A stretch of DNA of 64,000 nucleotides from Anaerolineales bacterium (lineage in GTDB: Bacteria; Chloroflexota; Anaerolineae; Anaerolineales; Villigracilaceae), in assembly GCA_026928255.1 (NCBI GenBank), contig JAIXKJ010000001.1, positions 248,001 to 312,000 on the forward strand. Direction: 5' to 3'. The position numbers and the translations under genes were made by a program. Positions 45,307-54,662 of this stretch are shown piece after piece (position 1 is the first letter of the stretch; each line of letters starts with the position of its first letter). The notes beneath the pieces are model-generated. The model was not told where the DNA came from, did no database searches, and saw only the letters and a program-made list of their open reading frames with translations.

Positions 45307-46886
45307 GGCTTATCCTCCGATGTTTTCGCTTCGCCGCTCTCTGGGTCTTCTGGGTCGGCGCTGTGAAGTTCCATGCTGCGCCGCGCGGTGGGCCATAAGC
45401 CTTCGGGTCTCCAAATCATCATGGCGACTAATAACGCGCCGAAGATTAAGATGCGGTAATCTTGCACTTCGCGCAAAATTTCTGGAAGCCCTTTGAGCGC
45501 GAACGCCCCCGCGATAACGCCCGGAATGCTGCCCATGCCGCCGACGATGACGACGGAGAGGACGTTAATTGAAACCATAAGGTTGTGGTCTTCGGGCCCG
45601 GTGAATTGATTGCGGGAAGCGAAAAGCACGCCGCCCAACCCTGCCAGCGCCGCGCCGATGGCAAACGCCATCAACTTATGCGAAAGCGTGTTGATGCCCA
45701 TCGCTTGGGCGACGGTCTCGTCTTCGCGCATGGCTTCCCAAGCGCGACCGATGCGAGAACTTCTCAACTGAATCGTGATAAAAATTGCAATTGCAATGCC
45801 GATGAAAATGATATAGACGAAGTCTGTGTCGCTGCTGAAAGGCTTTCCAAAAAGGGTTGGTTGACCAATCGCTGTAACGCCTCTAGGCCCGCCGGTGAAG
45901 GACGTTAGCAAATCGCTGGTCGCTAAAATGCGGATGATTTCGCCGAAGCCCAAAGTAACGATGGCGAGGTAATCGCCGCGCATTCTCAACACGGGAATGC
46001 CGAGTAAAATGCCAGCCGCCGCCGCCAACACAACGCCGATGGGCAAAGTCGTCCAGAAGTTCCACATCAGGTGGTGCGGATTCGGCGCGGTCAATAAGGC
46101 GACGGTGTACGCGCCAATGGCGAAGAACGCCACATATCCTAAATCGAGCAGACCCGCAAAGCCGACGACGATGTTCAACCCTAAGCCGAGCAGAACGTAA
46201 ATGCCTACCGTTCCGATTGTGTAGTTCCAATATTTTCCGGCAATTTGAGGAATGAAAAGCAGAAACGCTATCCCCAACGCGGAGAGGGCAATTCTGGCAA
46301 TCGGGCGGGCAAAGGTCTTTTTTATTTGAGGGTTTTCCGTCAAACTTGCCCAAGCGGCGTTCCATTTGTTTTTGAGAGACGCAAACCATTGACCGCGAAA
46401 GGCAAACCCAAGAACGCCGCCGAGCGCGCCAGCGACAAATGAAAAGACGAATTGAGTCAACGAGCCGTTGAGCGTATTTTGATCTAATAAGAACAGTTTT
46501 ACGACAGCGGGAAGAATTGCGGCGAGGTAGGCGTTAATCTTAACGTGAGCGTCGGTTAATGAACCGAGAATGAAGACTAATGCGCCAATCAGCAAGGCGT
46601 TGACCAATCCCGCCGCCGCGCCGCCGACGAAGGACGTCAACCAGTTGTCGGATTTTTCATCCAGTTTGCGACCGCCCGAAGCGCCCGCCCAAATTCCGAT
46701 TAGCCCGATGAAGATGAGGATGTCTAAAATATCGGGATTGATGGGAAATAAAGCGACGATAAAATTTGGAATTATTTTCTTGATGATTGTGCCGGCGATG
46801 ACGGGAAATTTGATGAGGAATAAGAAAATATTGACAATTCCGAAAGTTAAACCGACGCGAAGTCCGTTGGCAATTTGCTTGTTCAT
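45303..46886 (-). CDS. livM: LivM-type permease with a large extra N-terminal membrane region (system 2)
   Basis: A 527-aa permease. The LivM core starts near residue 215 ('IYVLLGLGLNIVVGFAGLLDLGYVAFFAIGAY') and includes the coupling loop 'RSSRIGRAWEAMREDETVAQAMGI'. The first ~195 residues are not part of a normal LivM. They contain about four or five hydrophobic helices with glycine-rich turns and a soluble charged stretch before the core. The C-terminus is short, acidic and lysine-rich. The extension may be a second membrane module or a regulatory anchor. Confidence 0.9.
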   Translation of the reverse strand: MNKQIANGLRVGLTFGIVNIFLFLIKFPVIAGTIIKKIIPNFIVALFPINPDILDILIFIGLIGIWAGASGGRKLDEKSDNWLTSFVGGAAAGLVNALLIGALVFILGSLTDAHVKINAYLAAILPAVVKLFLLDQNTLNGSLTQFVFSFVAGALGGVLGFAFRGQWFASLKNKWNAAWASLTENPQIKKTFARPIARIALSALGIAFLLFIPQIAGKYWNYTIGTVGIYVLLGLGLNIVVGFAGLLDLGYVAFFAIGAYTVALLTAPNPHHLMWNFWTTLPIGVVLAAAAGILLGIPVLRMRGDYLAIVTLGFGEIIRILATSDLLTSFTGGPRGVTAIGQPTLFGKPFSSDTDFVYIIFIGIAIAIFITIQLRSSRIGRAWEAMREDETVAQAMGINTLSHKLMAFAIGAALAGLGGVLFASRNQFTGPEDHNLMVSINVLSVVIVGGMGSIPGVIAGAFALKGLPEILREVQDYRILIFGALLVAMMIWRPEGLWPTARRSMELHSADPEDPESGEAKTSEDKP

Positions 46887-47999
46887 CTAAACTTTCTCCT
46901 CGCTTAATACTTCGCCTAAGAGACCGGTCGGACGGAAGATTAATATCAGCACGAGAATGCTGAACGCCAAAACGTCTTTCAGTTGGAACGACATGCCGAG
47001 ATAGGCGGGTCCCATCGTTTCGATGATGCCTAAGAACATTCCGCCGAGCATTGCGCCGGGAATATTACCGATGCCGCCAAGCACGGCTGCGGTAAAGGCT
47101 TTGATGCCGGGGATGAAGCCGACCATGTGATAAACCAAGCCGAGGTGAATGCCCCACATCACGCCCGCAGACCCCGCCAGCGCTCCGCTGATGATGAAGG
47201 TACGGCTGATGATGCCGTTGACGTTAATGCCCATCAACGCGGCGGCGCTTTTATTTTCTGCGACGGCGCGCATGGCGCGTCCAAGTTGCGTGCGTTGGAC
47301 GAGAACATAAAGAGCGACCAAAATCAAAATAGACAGCGCGATGGTCAACACGCCCGTATAAGGCAAGATGACGACTTCGCCGTTGATTGGAATGTTCCAA
47401 CCTTCGCCGCGCGTAATTTGAACTGGATTTGCGAAATCGTGGCGTTGCGAGCCAAAGAGAAGAAGAGCCGCATTTTCAAGGAAGATGGAAGCGCCAATGG
47501 CGGAGATGAGCGGCACAAGGCGCGGTGCGCCGCGCAACGGACGATAGGCGATCTTTTCCAGAAAATAGCCGCTGACCGCCGCCACTGTCGCGCCGACGAT
47601 AAATGCTAAAAGAACTGAAATAACCGGATGCGCGTTTAGAAAAACTTGATTGGGATTGTCTATGACGGGCGAGGGGATTTTCTCTAACGCTTCAAAGACG
47701 AAATATCCGCTGAACGCGCCGAGCATCATAATGTCTCCGTGCGCGAAGTTGATCATAAAAAGGATGCCGTAAACGAGCGTGTATCCAATGGCGATGAGCG
47801 CGTACACGCTGCCAAGCACGACCCCCGAAATGGCGAAGCGCAGCCAAGAGTCTGCTCCGTAAGACGGCGTTCCGTCGAGGAAGACGTTATAAAAACGCCA
47901 GATTAAATATGCGGCAAAAAGCGCGCCGAGCAAGGCTTGAATGAGGCGGTAGGCGCTAAGCGGCTTGCTTGATTTGGCGCGAAGGGTTGTTTCTTTCAT
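46887..47999 (-). CDS. livH: Branched-chain amino-acid ABC transporter permease LivH (system 2)
   Basis: A 370-aa permease with 'SGVVLGSVYALIAIGYTLVYGILFMINFAHGDIMMLGAF' and 'LGRAMRAVAENKSAAALMGINVN', complete to the C-terminus. It starts about 200 bp after livK of this system, with a strong inverted repeat between them that likely lowers permease expression. Confidence 0.93.
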   Translation of the reverse strand: MKETTLRAKSSKPLSAYRLIQALLGALFAAYLIWRFYNVFLDGTPSYGADSWLRFAISGVVLGSVYALIAIGYTLVYGILFMINFAHGDIMMLGAFSGYFVFEALEKIPSPVIDNPNQVFLNAHPVISVLLAFIVGATVAAVSGYFLEKIAYRPLRGAPRLVPLISAIGASIFLENAALLLFGSQRHDFANPVQITRGEGWNIPINGEVVILPYTGVLTIALSILILVALYVLVQRTQLGRAMRAVAENKSAAALMGINVNGIISRTFIISGALAGSAGVMWGIHLGLVYHMVGFIPGIKAFTAAVLGGIGNIPGAMLGGMFLGIIETMGPAYLGMSFQLKDVLAFSILVLILIFRPTGLLGEVLSEEKV

Positions 48000-48107
48000 G
48001 GAGCGAAGATTCTCCTTCTCTCGTAGAATGGATTCCGCATATTTTCGCTGAATTTTTACGGCGCGGCGAATAAGCGGACGAAAAGTTTGCGTGAAAAGGC
48101 GATGATG

Positions 48108-48156
48108 ATAAATAACTGACAGAGCAAGCGGCGAGCCTGCTCCGCCAGTTATTTAT
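48108..48156 (-). terminator. Attenuator between livK and livH (system 2)
   Basis: An 11-bp perfect stem (48108-48118/48146-48156) with an inner GAGCA/TGCTC pair. AT-rich ends (AAATAA/TTATTT) give a short U-tract on the minus strand. This arrangement usually gives more binding protein than permease. Confidence 0.65.
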
Positions 48157-48198
48157 TTGCCTCATGAAAAATTCTATTTCACGAAACTTCGAACAAAC

Positions 48199-49449
48199 TT
48201 ACGGGAGAACCCACTCGCCGTTGTGATCTACATAGAAGACTGGGCCGGAAGCGGCGCATTCCCCGGTGGCGTCGCAGGTAACTTTTCCGGAAACGCCTTC
48301 GTAGCCGGAAGTGGCGCGAACCGCCGCAACGAGCGCGGCGCGCGGGACGTACAGATTGCCGTCGTCGCCTTTGATGGCTACGCTTTCGATAGCCTTAATC
48401 AACACCGTAGCGGCGTCGTAGGAGTTCCAGCTGTAGGGAGACAACTTGCCAGCGGGTTCGCCGTAGGCGGCTAAGTAAGCGGCGTCAAATTTGTCCTTGG
48501 CGGCAGAGGCGGGCGGGATCAACGCCGTGCCGTAAGAGCCTTCGCCGTTGGCGCCGGTGCGGTCAAGGAAGTCTTGTCCGTACACGCCGTCGTCGCTGAA
48601 GAAGGGAACGCCAGCCAAGCCCGCTTGTTTGAAGTTATTGACAAGCACGACGGCTTCCGCGACGTAACCGCCGAAGTAAACTAACTGCGGTTTGCCAGCG
48701 GAGATGTCCGCCAAGACGGCGCTGTAATCAGATTCGCCAGGATTAATGGCTTGGAAGGTGGTAACCGTGCCGCCAAGTTTGACGAATTCGTCGTTGACCA
48801 CTTGCGCCAGACCTTGTCCGTACGCTTGACCGTCGTGCAACACGGCAATTTTGGTCAATTTCAACGTGTTATAGATGAATTCAGCGGCATAGACGCCTTG
48901 CGTCGCGTCGGTGAAGGCGTTGCGGTTGAAGACTTTGGAGCCGCTTTGGGTCAGAGCCGGGTTGGTCGCGGAGGGAGACATCATCGGGATGCCAGCCGCT
49001 TCGTAAATCGGCACAGCCGCGCCGGTCGCGCCGGAGAACAAGTGTCCTGCAACGGCGACAATAGACGGGTTGGAGACGAACTTGTTGGCGACTGTGGCGC
49101 CGCCTTCAGGCGTGCCGCCGTCGTCTTCGGAGATCAAAGCGAATTTCCAGCCTTGGAAGTCGCCCGCATCTTTGACGGCGAGTTTCATGGCGTTGTCGGC
49201 GTCAATACCGAAACCAGCGTTGTCGCCCGTCATCGGGGCGCCCAAGCCAATGGTGATGGAATCGCCGGGTTTGAAGACGGCGCAACCTAAAGCGTCGGAA
49301 CAAGCGGCAGGGGCTCCGCCAGCCTGCGCGGCGGGGGCTTCGGTCGCGGCAGACGGGGCTTCAGTCGCGGCGGGGGCGCTTCCGCACGCCGCGAGCGCCA
49401 TGCTGGCGACGACCAGCAAGGACAGTAAAGCAAACAAACGTTTATTCAT
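48199..49449 (-). CDS. livK: Branched-chain amino-acid ABC transporter substrate-binding lipoprotein (system 2)
   Basis: A 416-aa lipoprotein from ATG 49449 with GGAG upstream. The signal peptide ends in lipobox ALAAC and is followed by a long Ala/Glu/Pro-rich linker. 'ITIGLGAPMTGDNAGFGIDADNAMKLAVKDAG' begins the binding fold, and 'GHLFSGATGAAVPIYEAAGIPMMSPSATNPALT' is the ligand-facing region. It differs clearly from the system-1 protein, which suggests a different ligand range. Confidence 0.93.
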   Translation of the reverse strand: MNKRLFALLSLLVVASMALAACGSAPAATEAPSAATEAPAAQAGGAPAACSDALGCAVFKPGDSITIGLGAPMTGDNAGFGIDADNAMKLAVKDAGDFQGWKFALISEDDGGTPEGGATVANKFVSNPSIVAVAGHLFSGATGAAVPIYEAAGIPMMSPSATNPALTQSGSKVFNRNAFTDATQGVYAAEFIYNTLKLTKIAVLHDGQAYGQGLAQVVNDEFVKLGGTVTTFQAINPGESDYSAVLADISAGKPQLVYFGGYVAEAVVLVNNFKQAGLAGVPFFSDDGVYGQDFLDRTGANGEGSYGTALIPPASAAKDKFDAAYLAAYGEPAGKLSPYSWNSYDAATVLIKAIESVAIKGDDGNLYVPRAALVAAVRATSGYEGVSGKVTCDATGECAASGPVFYVDHNGEWVLP

Positions 49450-49628
49450 TCTGTTACTCCTCCAAATTATGTTGGTGATCTTGAACTTTCCGCTTGCGCG
49501 GAGACATACAGCGGACAATGCTTGCCGTGTCAGCCTCACCTCCTTTATGGCAGGGTTGCTTTCTACATCTAAAAAAGACCTGAAAAAAAACGAACTGAAT
49601 GACCTCGTCCTTGACGCGAGAATAGCCA

Positions 49629-49657
49629 ATAATACGTTGAATTTTAACATCGGTCAA
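49629..49657 (-). promoter_or_regulatory. Promoter of the system-2 liv genes
   Basis: On the minus strand TTGACC (plus 49652-49657) and TATTAT (plus 49629-49634) are 17 bp apart. The leader is about 175 nt and contains T-rich stretches, a strong AAAGGAGG without a start codon at proper spacing, and a TCCGC/GCGGA hairpin close to the livK start. Confidence 0.75.
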
Positions 49658-49704
49658 GCGCTCATTTTATATTTATTTAGAAAAAAGATAAAAAGCGTTT
49701 TCTC

Positions 49705-51090
49705 TCACGGATAAGTTTGATTCAACCAGTCTAACCCGTTGACTGGCACGCCGCCGACCCACATTTCAAAATGCAAATGCGGACCGGTTACATGCCCCGT
49801 CGCGCCGACTTTGCCGATGACTTCGCCCGCTTGCACCGTTTGCCCGATGTTCACATAAATTTCCTCTTGATGCGCGTAAATTGTATAAACGCCCCAGCCG
49901 TTGTCTATGATGGTGGCGTTTCCGCGCAGGAACACCGAACCGGTAAAAACAACCACCCCCGAAGCCGCCGCAAAAATTTCAAACGGGTTTTCTTTGGAGC
50001 AAACGCCGTAATCCACGCCGCTGTGAAAATATTCGTTTCTTTCGTTGTTGAAGAAAAAATAGCGCGGCGTGCCGAACCATTCGGTAACGCAAACGGGCAA
50101 TCCGATGGGCAGGACGAAGCCGCCGTTCCAATGTTTTTGCGGCGTGTTGATCGAAGCAATCGCTTCGATTTGCAGCGTTTCCGGTTCGAGGGTGGCGGGG
50201 TCAATGGGCGGGACAATTTGTTCGTCAATGCGTTGATCGCCGCGCGTTATCAAGACAGTTTGTTCAAACGATTCGGTTTTTCCGTCGGGGAAGGTCGCGT
50301 CGAGGCGCAACGGATAAAGCCCGGTTTTCAGCGTTACGGGAATGCCTTGCAACGCGACTTGATGCCCGTCGTCCATTGGGAAAAAATGCAACGGACGATC
50401 TGCCAACACGCCGCTTAAGGTTGCGTCCGCCGCAGGCTTGACGATGATCTCTGTTGTGCCGCCTTGCTTGACGGGCAAGTCGCGGATTTTTGCGCTAACG
50501 AAGGCTGCGGGGAGTCCGCCGCCGCTTTCATCGGAGGATTCGCCCGGCGCGTATAAAACGTCTCCCGCCAAGCCGCCCCACGTCCCGCTGAGTTGATTGA
50601 CGGCGGACAGCGTCCAAACGTCGGTGTTATTTTTGACGGCGAGTTCAAGCAGCGATTCGCCGATTGCGGGGGAGAGGCGTTTGCTGTATTGTGTTTGTCC
50701 TTGCGCGGGGACGATCATATTGCTGCCGACGTAAAATTCGCTGGGGCTGATCGCGTGATTCAATTTGCGGAAGAGCGTTTCTGAAATTTGCGTTTGACGC
50801 ATGAAACTGCGATACGAATCGCCGAAGTTGACGAAGCGCGTATCTAACGTCCCGCTAACGTCGGGGTAGCCGGGAATAATCAGCGCCTGCCCGACAGAGA
50901 CGAGGTTTGCGTTTGTGATGTTGTTGACGGCTAGCAAGTCGGCGAAGCTTACGCCAAAGCGTTCGGCGATGGCGTATAGGTTGTCTCCCGCTTGGACGAT
51001 GTACACGGGTCCGCTATTTTGCGCTGAAACGGGAGCGGACGGGACGAGAAAAATAATCAGCAAAAGCGCGGCGAGCAGGCGTTTACGCAT
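49705..51090 (-). CDS. LysM and M23 peptidase domain protein
   Basis: Secreted cell-wall hydrolase, 461 aa from ATG 51090. A signal peptide (cleavage near residue 23, after VSA) precedes a LysM domain (about 28-75) that binds peptidoglycan glycan chains. A middle region of beta-sandwich type follows. The C-terminal M23/LytM domain has H-S-G-V-D (first His and Asp) and H-L-H-F-E (second zinc histidine), so the zinc site is complete. It is expected to cut peptide cross-links. The start overlaps the DUF192 gene end by 8 bp. Confidence 0.9.
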   Translation of the reverse strand: MRKRLLAALLLIIFLVPSAPVSAQNSGPVYIVQAGDNLYAIAERFGVSFADLLAVNNITNANLVSVGQALIIPGYPDVSGTLDTRFVNFGDSYRSFMRQTQISETLFRKLNHAISPSEFYVGSNMIVPAQGQTQYSKRLSPAIGESLLELAVKNNTDVWTLSAVNQLSGTWGGLAGDVLYAPGESSDESGGGLPAAFVSAKIRDLPVKQGGTTEIIVKPAADATLSGVLADRPLHFFPMDDGHQVALQGIPVTLKTGLYPLRLDATFPDGKTESFEQTVLITRGDQRIDEQIVPPIDPATLEPETLQIEAIASINTPQKHWNGGFVLPIGLPVCVTEWFGTPRYFFFNNERNEYFHSGVDYGVCSKENPFEIFAAASGVVVFTGSVFLRGNATIIDNGWGVYTIYAHQEEIYVNIGQTVQAGEVIGKVGATGHVTGPHLHFEMWVGGVPVNGLDWLNQTYP

Positions 51091-51454
51091 CTTCAAATTT
51101 TACTGAGTCGCCGATTTCGTAATCCGCCCAACGGTCGGGGTGAATTTCTAGGATGTATTGCGCGTCGGCTTTGGGGGCGTAGGCGGGCTTCCACGATTGG
51201 GCGATGACTTTATCCACGACGGTCATTTCGGAGTTAATCCAAAAGACGGCGAGGTCGAAGGGGACGAAGAACATGTGGATGGAGGCGCTGAGGCGCGAAT
51301 CTTGCTTTTCGACGAGGAGCAAGCCTTCGTCGGGAGAGAGGCGTTCGCGGAACATGAGTCCGCGCAGTTTGCAGAGGAAGGAGTCGCAATAGCCGACGAC
51401 GGCGGGCGCGTCGAGCGGGCGGCTGAGGTTTTGAACGCGAATTGGAGAAGACAT
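51083..51454 (-). CDS. DUF192 family protein
   Basis: A 123-aa protein with the DUF192 pattern: 'CKLRGLMFRERLSPDEGLLLVEK' near the start and 'FFVPFDLAVFWINSEMTVVDKVIAQSWKPAYAPKADAQYILEI' in the middle. The molecular role of this family is not known. No signal peptide is visible, although many members are exported. It is flanked by a receiver-domain gene (1 bp) and the LysM-M23 gene (overlap). Confidence 0.88.
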   Translation of the reverse strand: MSSPIRVQNLSRPLDAPAVVGYCDSFLCKLRGLMFRERLSPDEGLLLVEKQDSRLSASIHMFFVPFDLAVFWINSEMTVVDKVIAQSWKPAYAPKADAQYILEIHPDRWADYEIGDSVKFEDA

Positions 51455-51844
51455 TTACGACGGCAAGTTTAGCGCTTTGTTGACGCTGTTTACTAAATCT
51501 TGCGGGCTGAACGGCTTGGCGATGTAGTCGGTAACTTTGGCGATGTGCAAGCCGAGCACCTTGTCAATATTTTGCGCCTTCGCGGTGATGATAATGACTG
51601 GAATGTCGCGCAGCGCGTCGTCGGCTTTCATTTGTTGGTATACTTCCCAACCGTCCATATCGGGCATCATCAGGTCGAGCAAAACGAGGTCGGGTTGAAT
51701 TTCTTTGATGAGTTGCATTCCGAGAACGCCGCCCGCCGCGCCTTGCACGTTGTAGCCTTTGCGCCAAAGAATCAGCCGAATGAGGTCAATCATTTCGGGG
51801 TCGTCTTCGACGCATAAAATAATTTTTGAGGATTTGTCGTTCAT
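51455..51844 (-). CDS. Single-domain response regulator
   Basis: A receiver-only protein of 129 aa from ATG 51844 (an ATG at 51865 would add seven residues). The acidic pair 'VEDDPEM', the phosphoacceptor Asp in 'LVLLDLMMPDMDG', the Thr in 'IIITAK' and the lysine in 'YIAKPF' are all present. It lacks an output domain, so it should relay a phosphoryl group or bind a partner protein. No histidine kinase is nearby. It is divergent from the exonuclease gene, with only about 40 bp between the starts. Confidence 0.92.
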   Translation of the reverse strand: MNDKSSKIILCVEDDPEMIDLIRLILWRKGYNVQGAAGGVLGMQLIKEIQPDLVLLDLMMPDMDGWEVYQQMKADDALRDIPVIIITAKAQNIDKVLGLHIAKVTDYIAKPFSPQDLVNSVNKALNLPS

Positions 51845-51885
51845 AGCCTGAAACAAGTTTACCATAAAGAAATTTGACGTTAAAT

Positions 51886-52650
51886 ATGAAAATCATTACA
51901 TGGAACGTAAATGGAATCCGCGCCGCGTTGAGGAAAAACGCGCTCGATTGGGCGTTTGACAAAGACCCCGACGCGCTTTGTCTGCAAGAGGTGAAAGCCC
52001 GCCCGCAACAATTGGACGAAGAACAAGCCGCGCAACTGAAATTGCCTTACGTTTGGAATCCCGCCGAACGCGCGGGCTACAGCGGCACGGCGACCTTTTA
52101 TAAAAATCCGCCGGACGAAATCAAAATCGGCATGGACGCCCCCGAATTTGACGCGGAAGGGCGCGTAGTGCAAACCCGTTGGGGGAACTTGCGCTTGTTC
52201 AACATCTACTTCCCAAACGGTCAGCGCGGACATGACCGCGTGGATTTCAAACTGCGTTTTTACGCGCATCTTTTAGAATTGTGCAACGCGCTGCACGCGC
52301 AAGGCGAGAAGATTATCATCACGGGCGACTTCAACACCGCGCACCGGCCGATGGATTTGAAAAATCCCAAAGAAAATGAAAACACCTCCGGCTTTTTGCT
52401 TGAAGAGCGCGAATGGGTGACTCAATATTTAGAAAGCGGATTCGCCGACGCCTACCGCCGTTTATACCCCGACAAAATTCAATACACCTGGTGGACGTAT
52501 CGCCTCAACGCCCGCGCGCGCGGAATCGGCTGGCGGATAGATTACTTCCTCGTCTCCGAAGCGCTGATGCCGCAAGTGGAGGATGTCGTCATCCACGACG
52601 GGGCGTTCGGCTCCGATCACTGCCCGGTCGAGTTAATTTTGTCATGTTAG
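51886..52650 (+). CDS. xth: Exodeoxyribonuclease III
   Basis: AP endonuclease and 3'-5' exonuclease in base-excision repair, 254 aa from ATG 51886. The metal and catalytic motifs are 'ITWNVNGIRAA', 'LCLQEVKA' (Glu), 'GDFNTAH' (Asp/Asn), 'RIDYFLVS' and 'GSDHCPV' (Asp-His). The length fits the ExoA/XthA group. Confidence 0.95.
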   Translation: MKIITWNVNGIRAALRKNALDWAFDKDPDALCLQEVKARPQQLDEEQAAQLKLPYVWNPAERAGYSGTATFYKNPPDEIKIGMDAPEFDAEGRVVQTRWGNLRLFNIYFPNGQRGHDRVDFKLRFYAHLLELCNALHAQGEKIIITGDFNTAHRPMDLKNPKENENTSGFLLEEREWVTQYLESGFADAYRRLYPDKIQYTWWTYRLNARARGIGWRIDYFLVSEALMPQVEDVVIHDGAFGSDHCPVELILSC

Positions 52651-52687
52651 AAAATCGTAATAGTATCGGAGTTAAAGGAATATCGCT

Positions 52688-52696
52688 TGGTATAAT
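52688..52696 (+). promoter_or_regulatory. Extended -10 promoter of ftsH
   Basis: TGGTATAAT (TG-N-TATAAT) at 52688-52696 is an extended -10 element, with no clear -35. The leader to GTG 52726 is about 23 nt and contains GGAGG at 52716-52720. Confidence 0.6.
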
Positions 52697-52725
52697 GGCA
52701 GAGCACGCTAAATTTGGAGGATTCT

Positions 52726-54606
52726 GTGAACTCCCGTAGTCAATCGTTATTTGTGTACCTTTTACTGTTCGTAGCCATCGGAGCGATTATTTTCGTGAAC
52801 ATGCGCGGCGTGTCGAAGTCCGCCGAACAACCGCTGACCATCACCGAAGTAGCGCGGATGATTCAAAACGGTCAAGTCGGGCGAATCATCATCCAAAGCG
52901 ACGACACTATTCGCGTAGTGAAAACCAACGGCACGGAAGATACCGCGCTGACCTCTCGCAAAGAAGCCGACGCTTCCTTTATTGAACAATTGCGCGATTA
53001 CGGCGTTACGCCCGAAGAACTGTCGAAGATTAATATTGAAGTTCGCGCTCCCTCGCCTTGGGTGGACATTTTGAGCGGCGCGTTGTATCTGCTGCCGATC
53101 CTCTTCATGGGCGGATTGCTTTGGTTTATCTTCCGTCAAGCGCAGGGGAGCAACAACGCCGCCATGTCGTTTGGAAAATCGCGCGCGCGCATGTTTAGCG
53201 GCGAACACCCGACCGTTACCTTCGCCGACGTCGCTGGCGCGGACGAAGCGAAACAAGAACTAGCGGAAATTGTCGAATTTCTAAAAGAGCCGCAAAAATT
53301 TATTCAACTTGGGGCGCGCATCCCGAAAGGCGTTTTGCTGGTCGGTCCTCCTGGAACGGGAAAGACGCTTCTCTCCAAAGCCGTTTCGGGCGAAGCGGGC
53401 GTGCCTTTCTTCTCTATCTCCGGTTCGGAGTTTGTCGAAATGTTCGTCGGCGTGGGCGCGAGCCGCGTGCGCGATCTCTTCGAGCAAGCCAAACGCCATT
53501 CGCCTTGCATCATCTTCGTAGATGAAATTGACGCGGTCGGTCGTCAACGCGGCGCGGGTTTGGGCGGTTCGCACGACGAGCGCGAACAGACGCTCAACCA
53601 AATGCTGGTGGAAATGGACGGCTTCGACACCGACACCAACGTCATCATCATCGCCGCCACCAACCGCCCCGACATCCTCGACCCAGCGCTGTTACGGCCT
53701 GGACGGTTTGACCGCCGCGTTACGCTGGATCGTCCCGACGTAAAAGGGCGCGAGGCGATTCTCAAAGTCCACTCGAAGGGCAAGCCGTTGGACGCAAACG
53801 CCGACTTGGCTTCCATCGCGCGCGGCACGCCCGGCTTCGCTGGCGCCGACTTAGAAAACCTCGTCAACGAAGCGGCGATTTTGTCCGCCCGCCGCGACAA
53901 GAAATCCATCGGTCAACCCGAATTAGAAGAAGCCATCGAGCGCGTTGTGATGGGACCCGAACGCAAATCGCGCCTCATCTCGGACGAAGAGAAGCGCATC
54001 ATCGCTTATCACGAAGCGGGACACGCCATTGTGGCGAACGCCATCGCCGAAGCCGACCCTGTCCAAAAAGTAACCATCGTCGGGCGCGGACAGGCTGGCG
54101 GCGTAACGTGGTTTCGTCCCGACGAAGACCGCTTGCTCATGTCGCGCAAGAAGATGATCGCCACGCTCGCTTACGCCTTAGGCGGGCGCGCCGCCGAAGA
54201 GATTGTCTTCGACGACGTAACCTCCGGCGCTTCCAACGACATCGAGCAGGTAACGCGCATGGCGCGCGCGATGGTAACGCGCTTGGGCATGTCCGCCGAA
54301 TTGGGGACGATGGCCTACGGTCAAAAGGAAGAGATGATTTTTCTTGGGCGCGAAATTTCCGAACAGCGCGATTACTCCGAAGCCGTCGCCGAACAGATTG
54401 ATCGCGAAGTTCGCAAATTGGTCGAAGACGCTTACAAGAGAGCCAAAACGACCGTGCGAAAATATCGCAAGCAATTGGACGATGTGGCGCAGAAATTGCT
54501 CGACGTAGAATCGATCACCCGCGAAGAGTTTGAAGCCATCTTCCCGCCGCCGCAGGGCAAGAAAAGCGGCACGCCGCAACTGGCGCTGAAAAAAGCGGAA
54601 GCGTAA
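52726..54606 (+). CDS. ftsH: ATP-dependent zinc metalloprotease FtsH
   Basis: Membrane-bound AAA+ protease, 626 aa from GTG 52726 (GGAGG six bases upstream). The N-terminal helix (about 8-24) and second helix (about 114-136) hold it in the membrane with a small external domain between. The AAA domain has GPPGTGKT (207-214), Walker [11 protein letters not shown] and the second-region-of-homology arginines in '[10 protein letters not shown]'. The zinc protease motif HEAGH is at 429-433. It degrades misfolded membrane and regulatory proteins. A strong terminator follows. Confidence 0.96.
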   Translation: MNSRSQSLFVYLLLFVAIGAIIFVNMRGVSKSAEQPLTITEVARMIQNGQVGRIIIQSDDTIRVVKTNGTEDTALTSRKEADASFIEQLRDYGVTPEELSKINIEVRAPSPWVDILSGALYLLPILFMGGLLWFIFRQAQGSNNAAMSFGKSRARMFSGEHPTVTFADVAGADEAKQELAEIVEFLKEPQKFIQLGARIPKGVLLVGPPGTGKTLLSKAVSGEAGVPFFSISGSEFVEMFVGVGASRVRDLFEQAKRHSPCIIFVDEIDAVGRQRGAGLGGSHDEREQTLNQMLVEMDGFDTDTNVIIIAATNRPDILDPALLRPGRFDRRVTLDRPDVKGREAILKVHSKGKPLDANADLASIARGTPGFAGADLENLVNEAAILSARRDKKSIGQPELEEAIERVVMGPERKSRLISDEEKRIIAYHEAGHAIVANAIAEADPVQKVTIVGRGQAGGVTWFRPDEDRLLMSRKKMIATLAYALGGRAAEEIVFDDVTSGASNDIEQVTRMARAMVTRLGMSAELGTMAYGQKEEMIFLGREISEQRDYSEAVAEQIDREVRKLVEDAYKRAKTTVRKYRKQLDDVAQKLLDVESITREEFEAIFPPPQGKKSGTPQLALKKAEA

Positions 54607-54611
54607 AAATC

Positions 54612-54643
54612 AAAAGAGCCTCTCCATTTTGAGAGGCTCTTTT
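54612..54643. terminator. Bidirectional terminator between ftsH and fadD
   Basis: A perfect 13-bp stem (54612-54624/54631-54643) with a CATTTT loop and A4/T4 flanks. It serves convergent ftsH and the acyl-CoA synthetase gene. Confidence 0.9.
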
Positions 54644-54662
54644 ATTTGCTAATTGTCGAAGG

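Noticed and set aside
52413..52739. Alternative frame of 108 aa over the end of xth and the start of ftsH
   Set aside because: It overlaps the conserved exonuclease and ftsH start in another frame and shows no protein motif.
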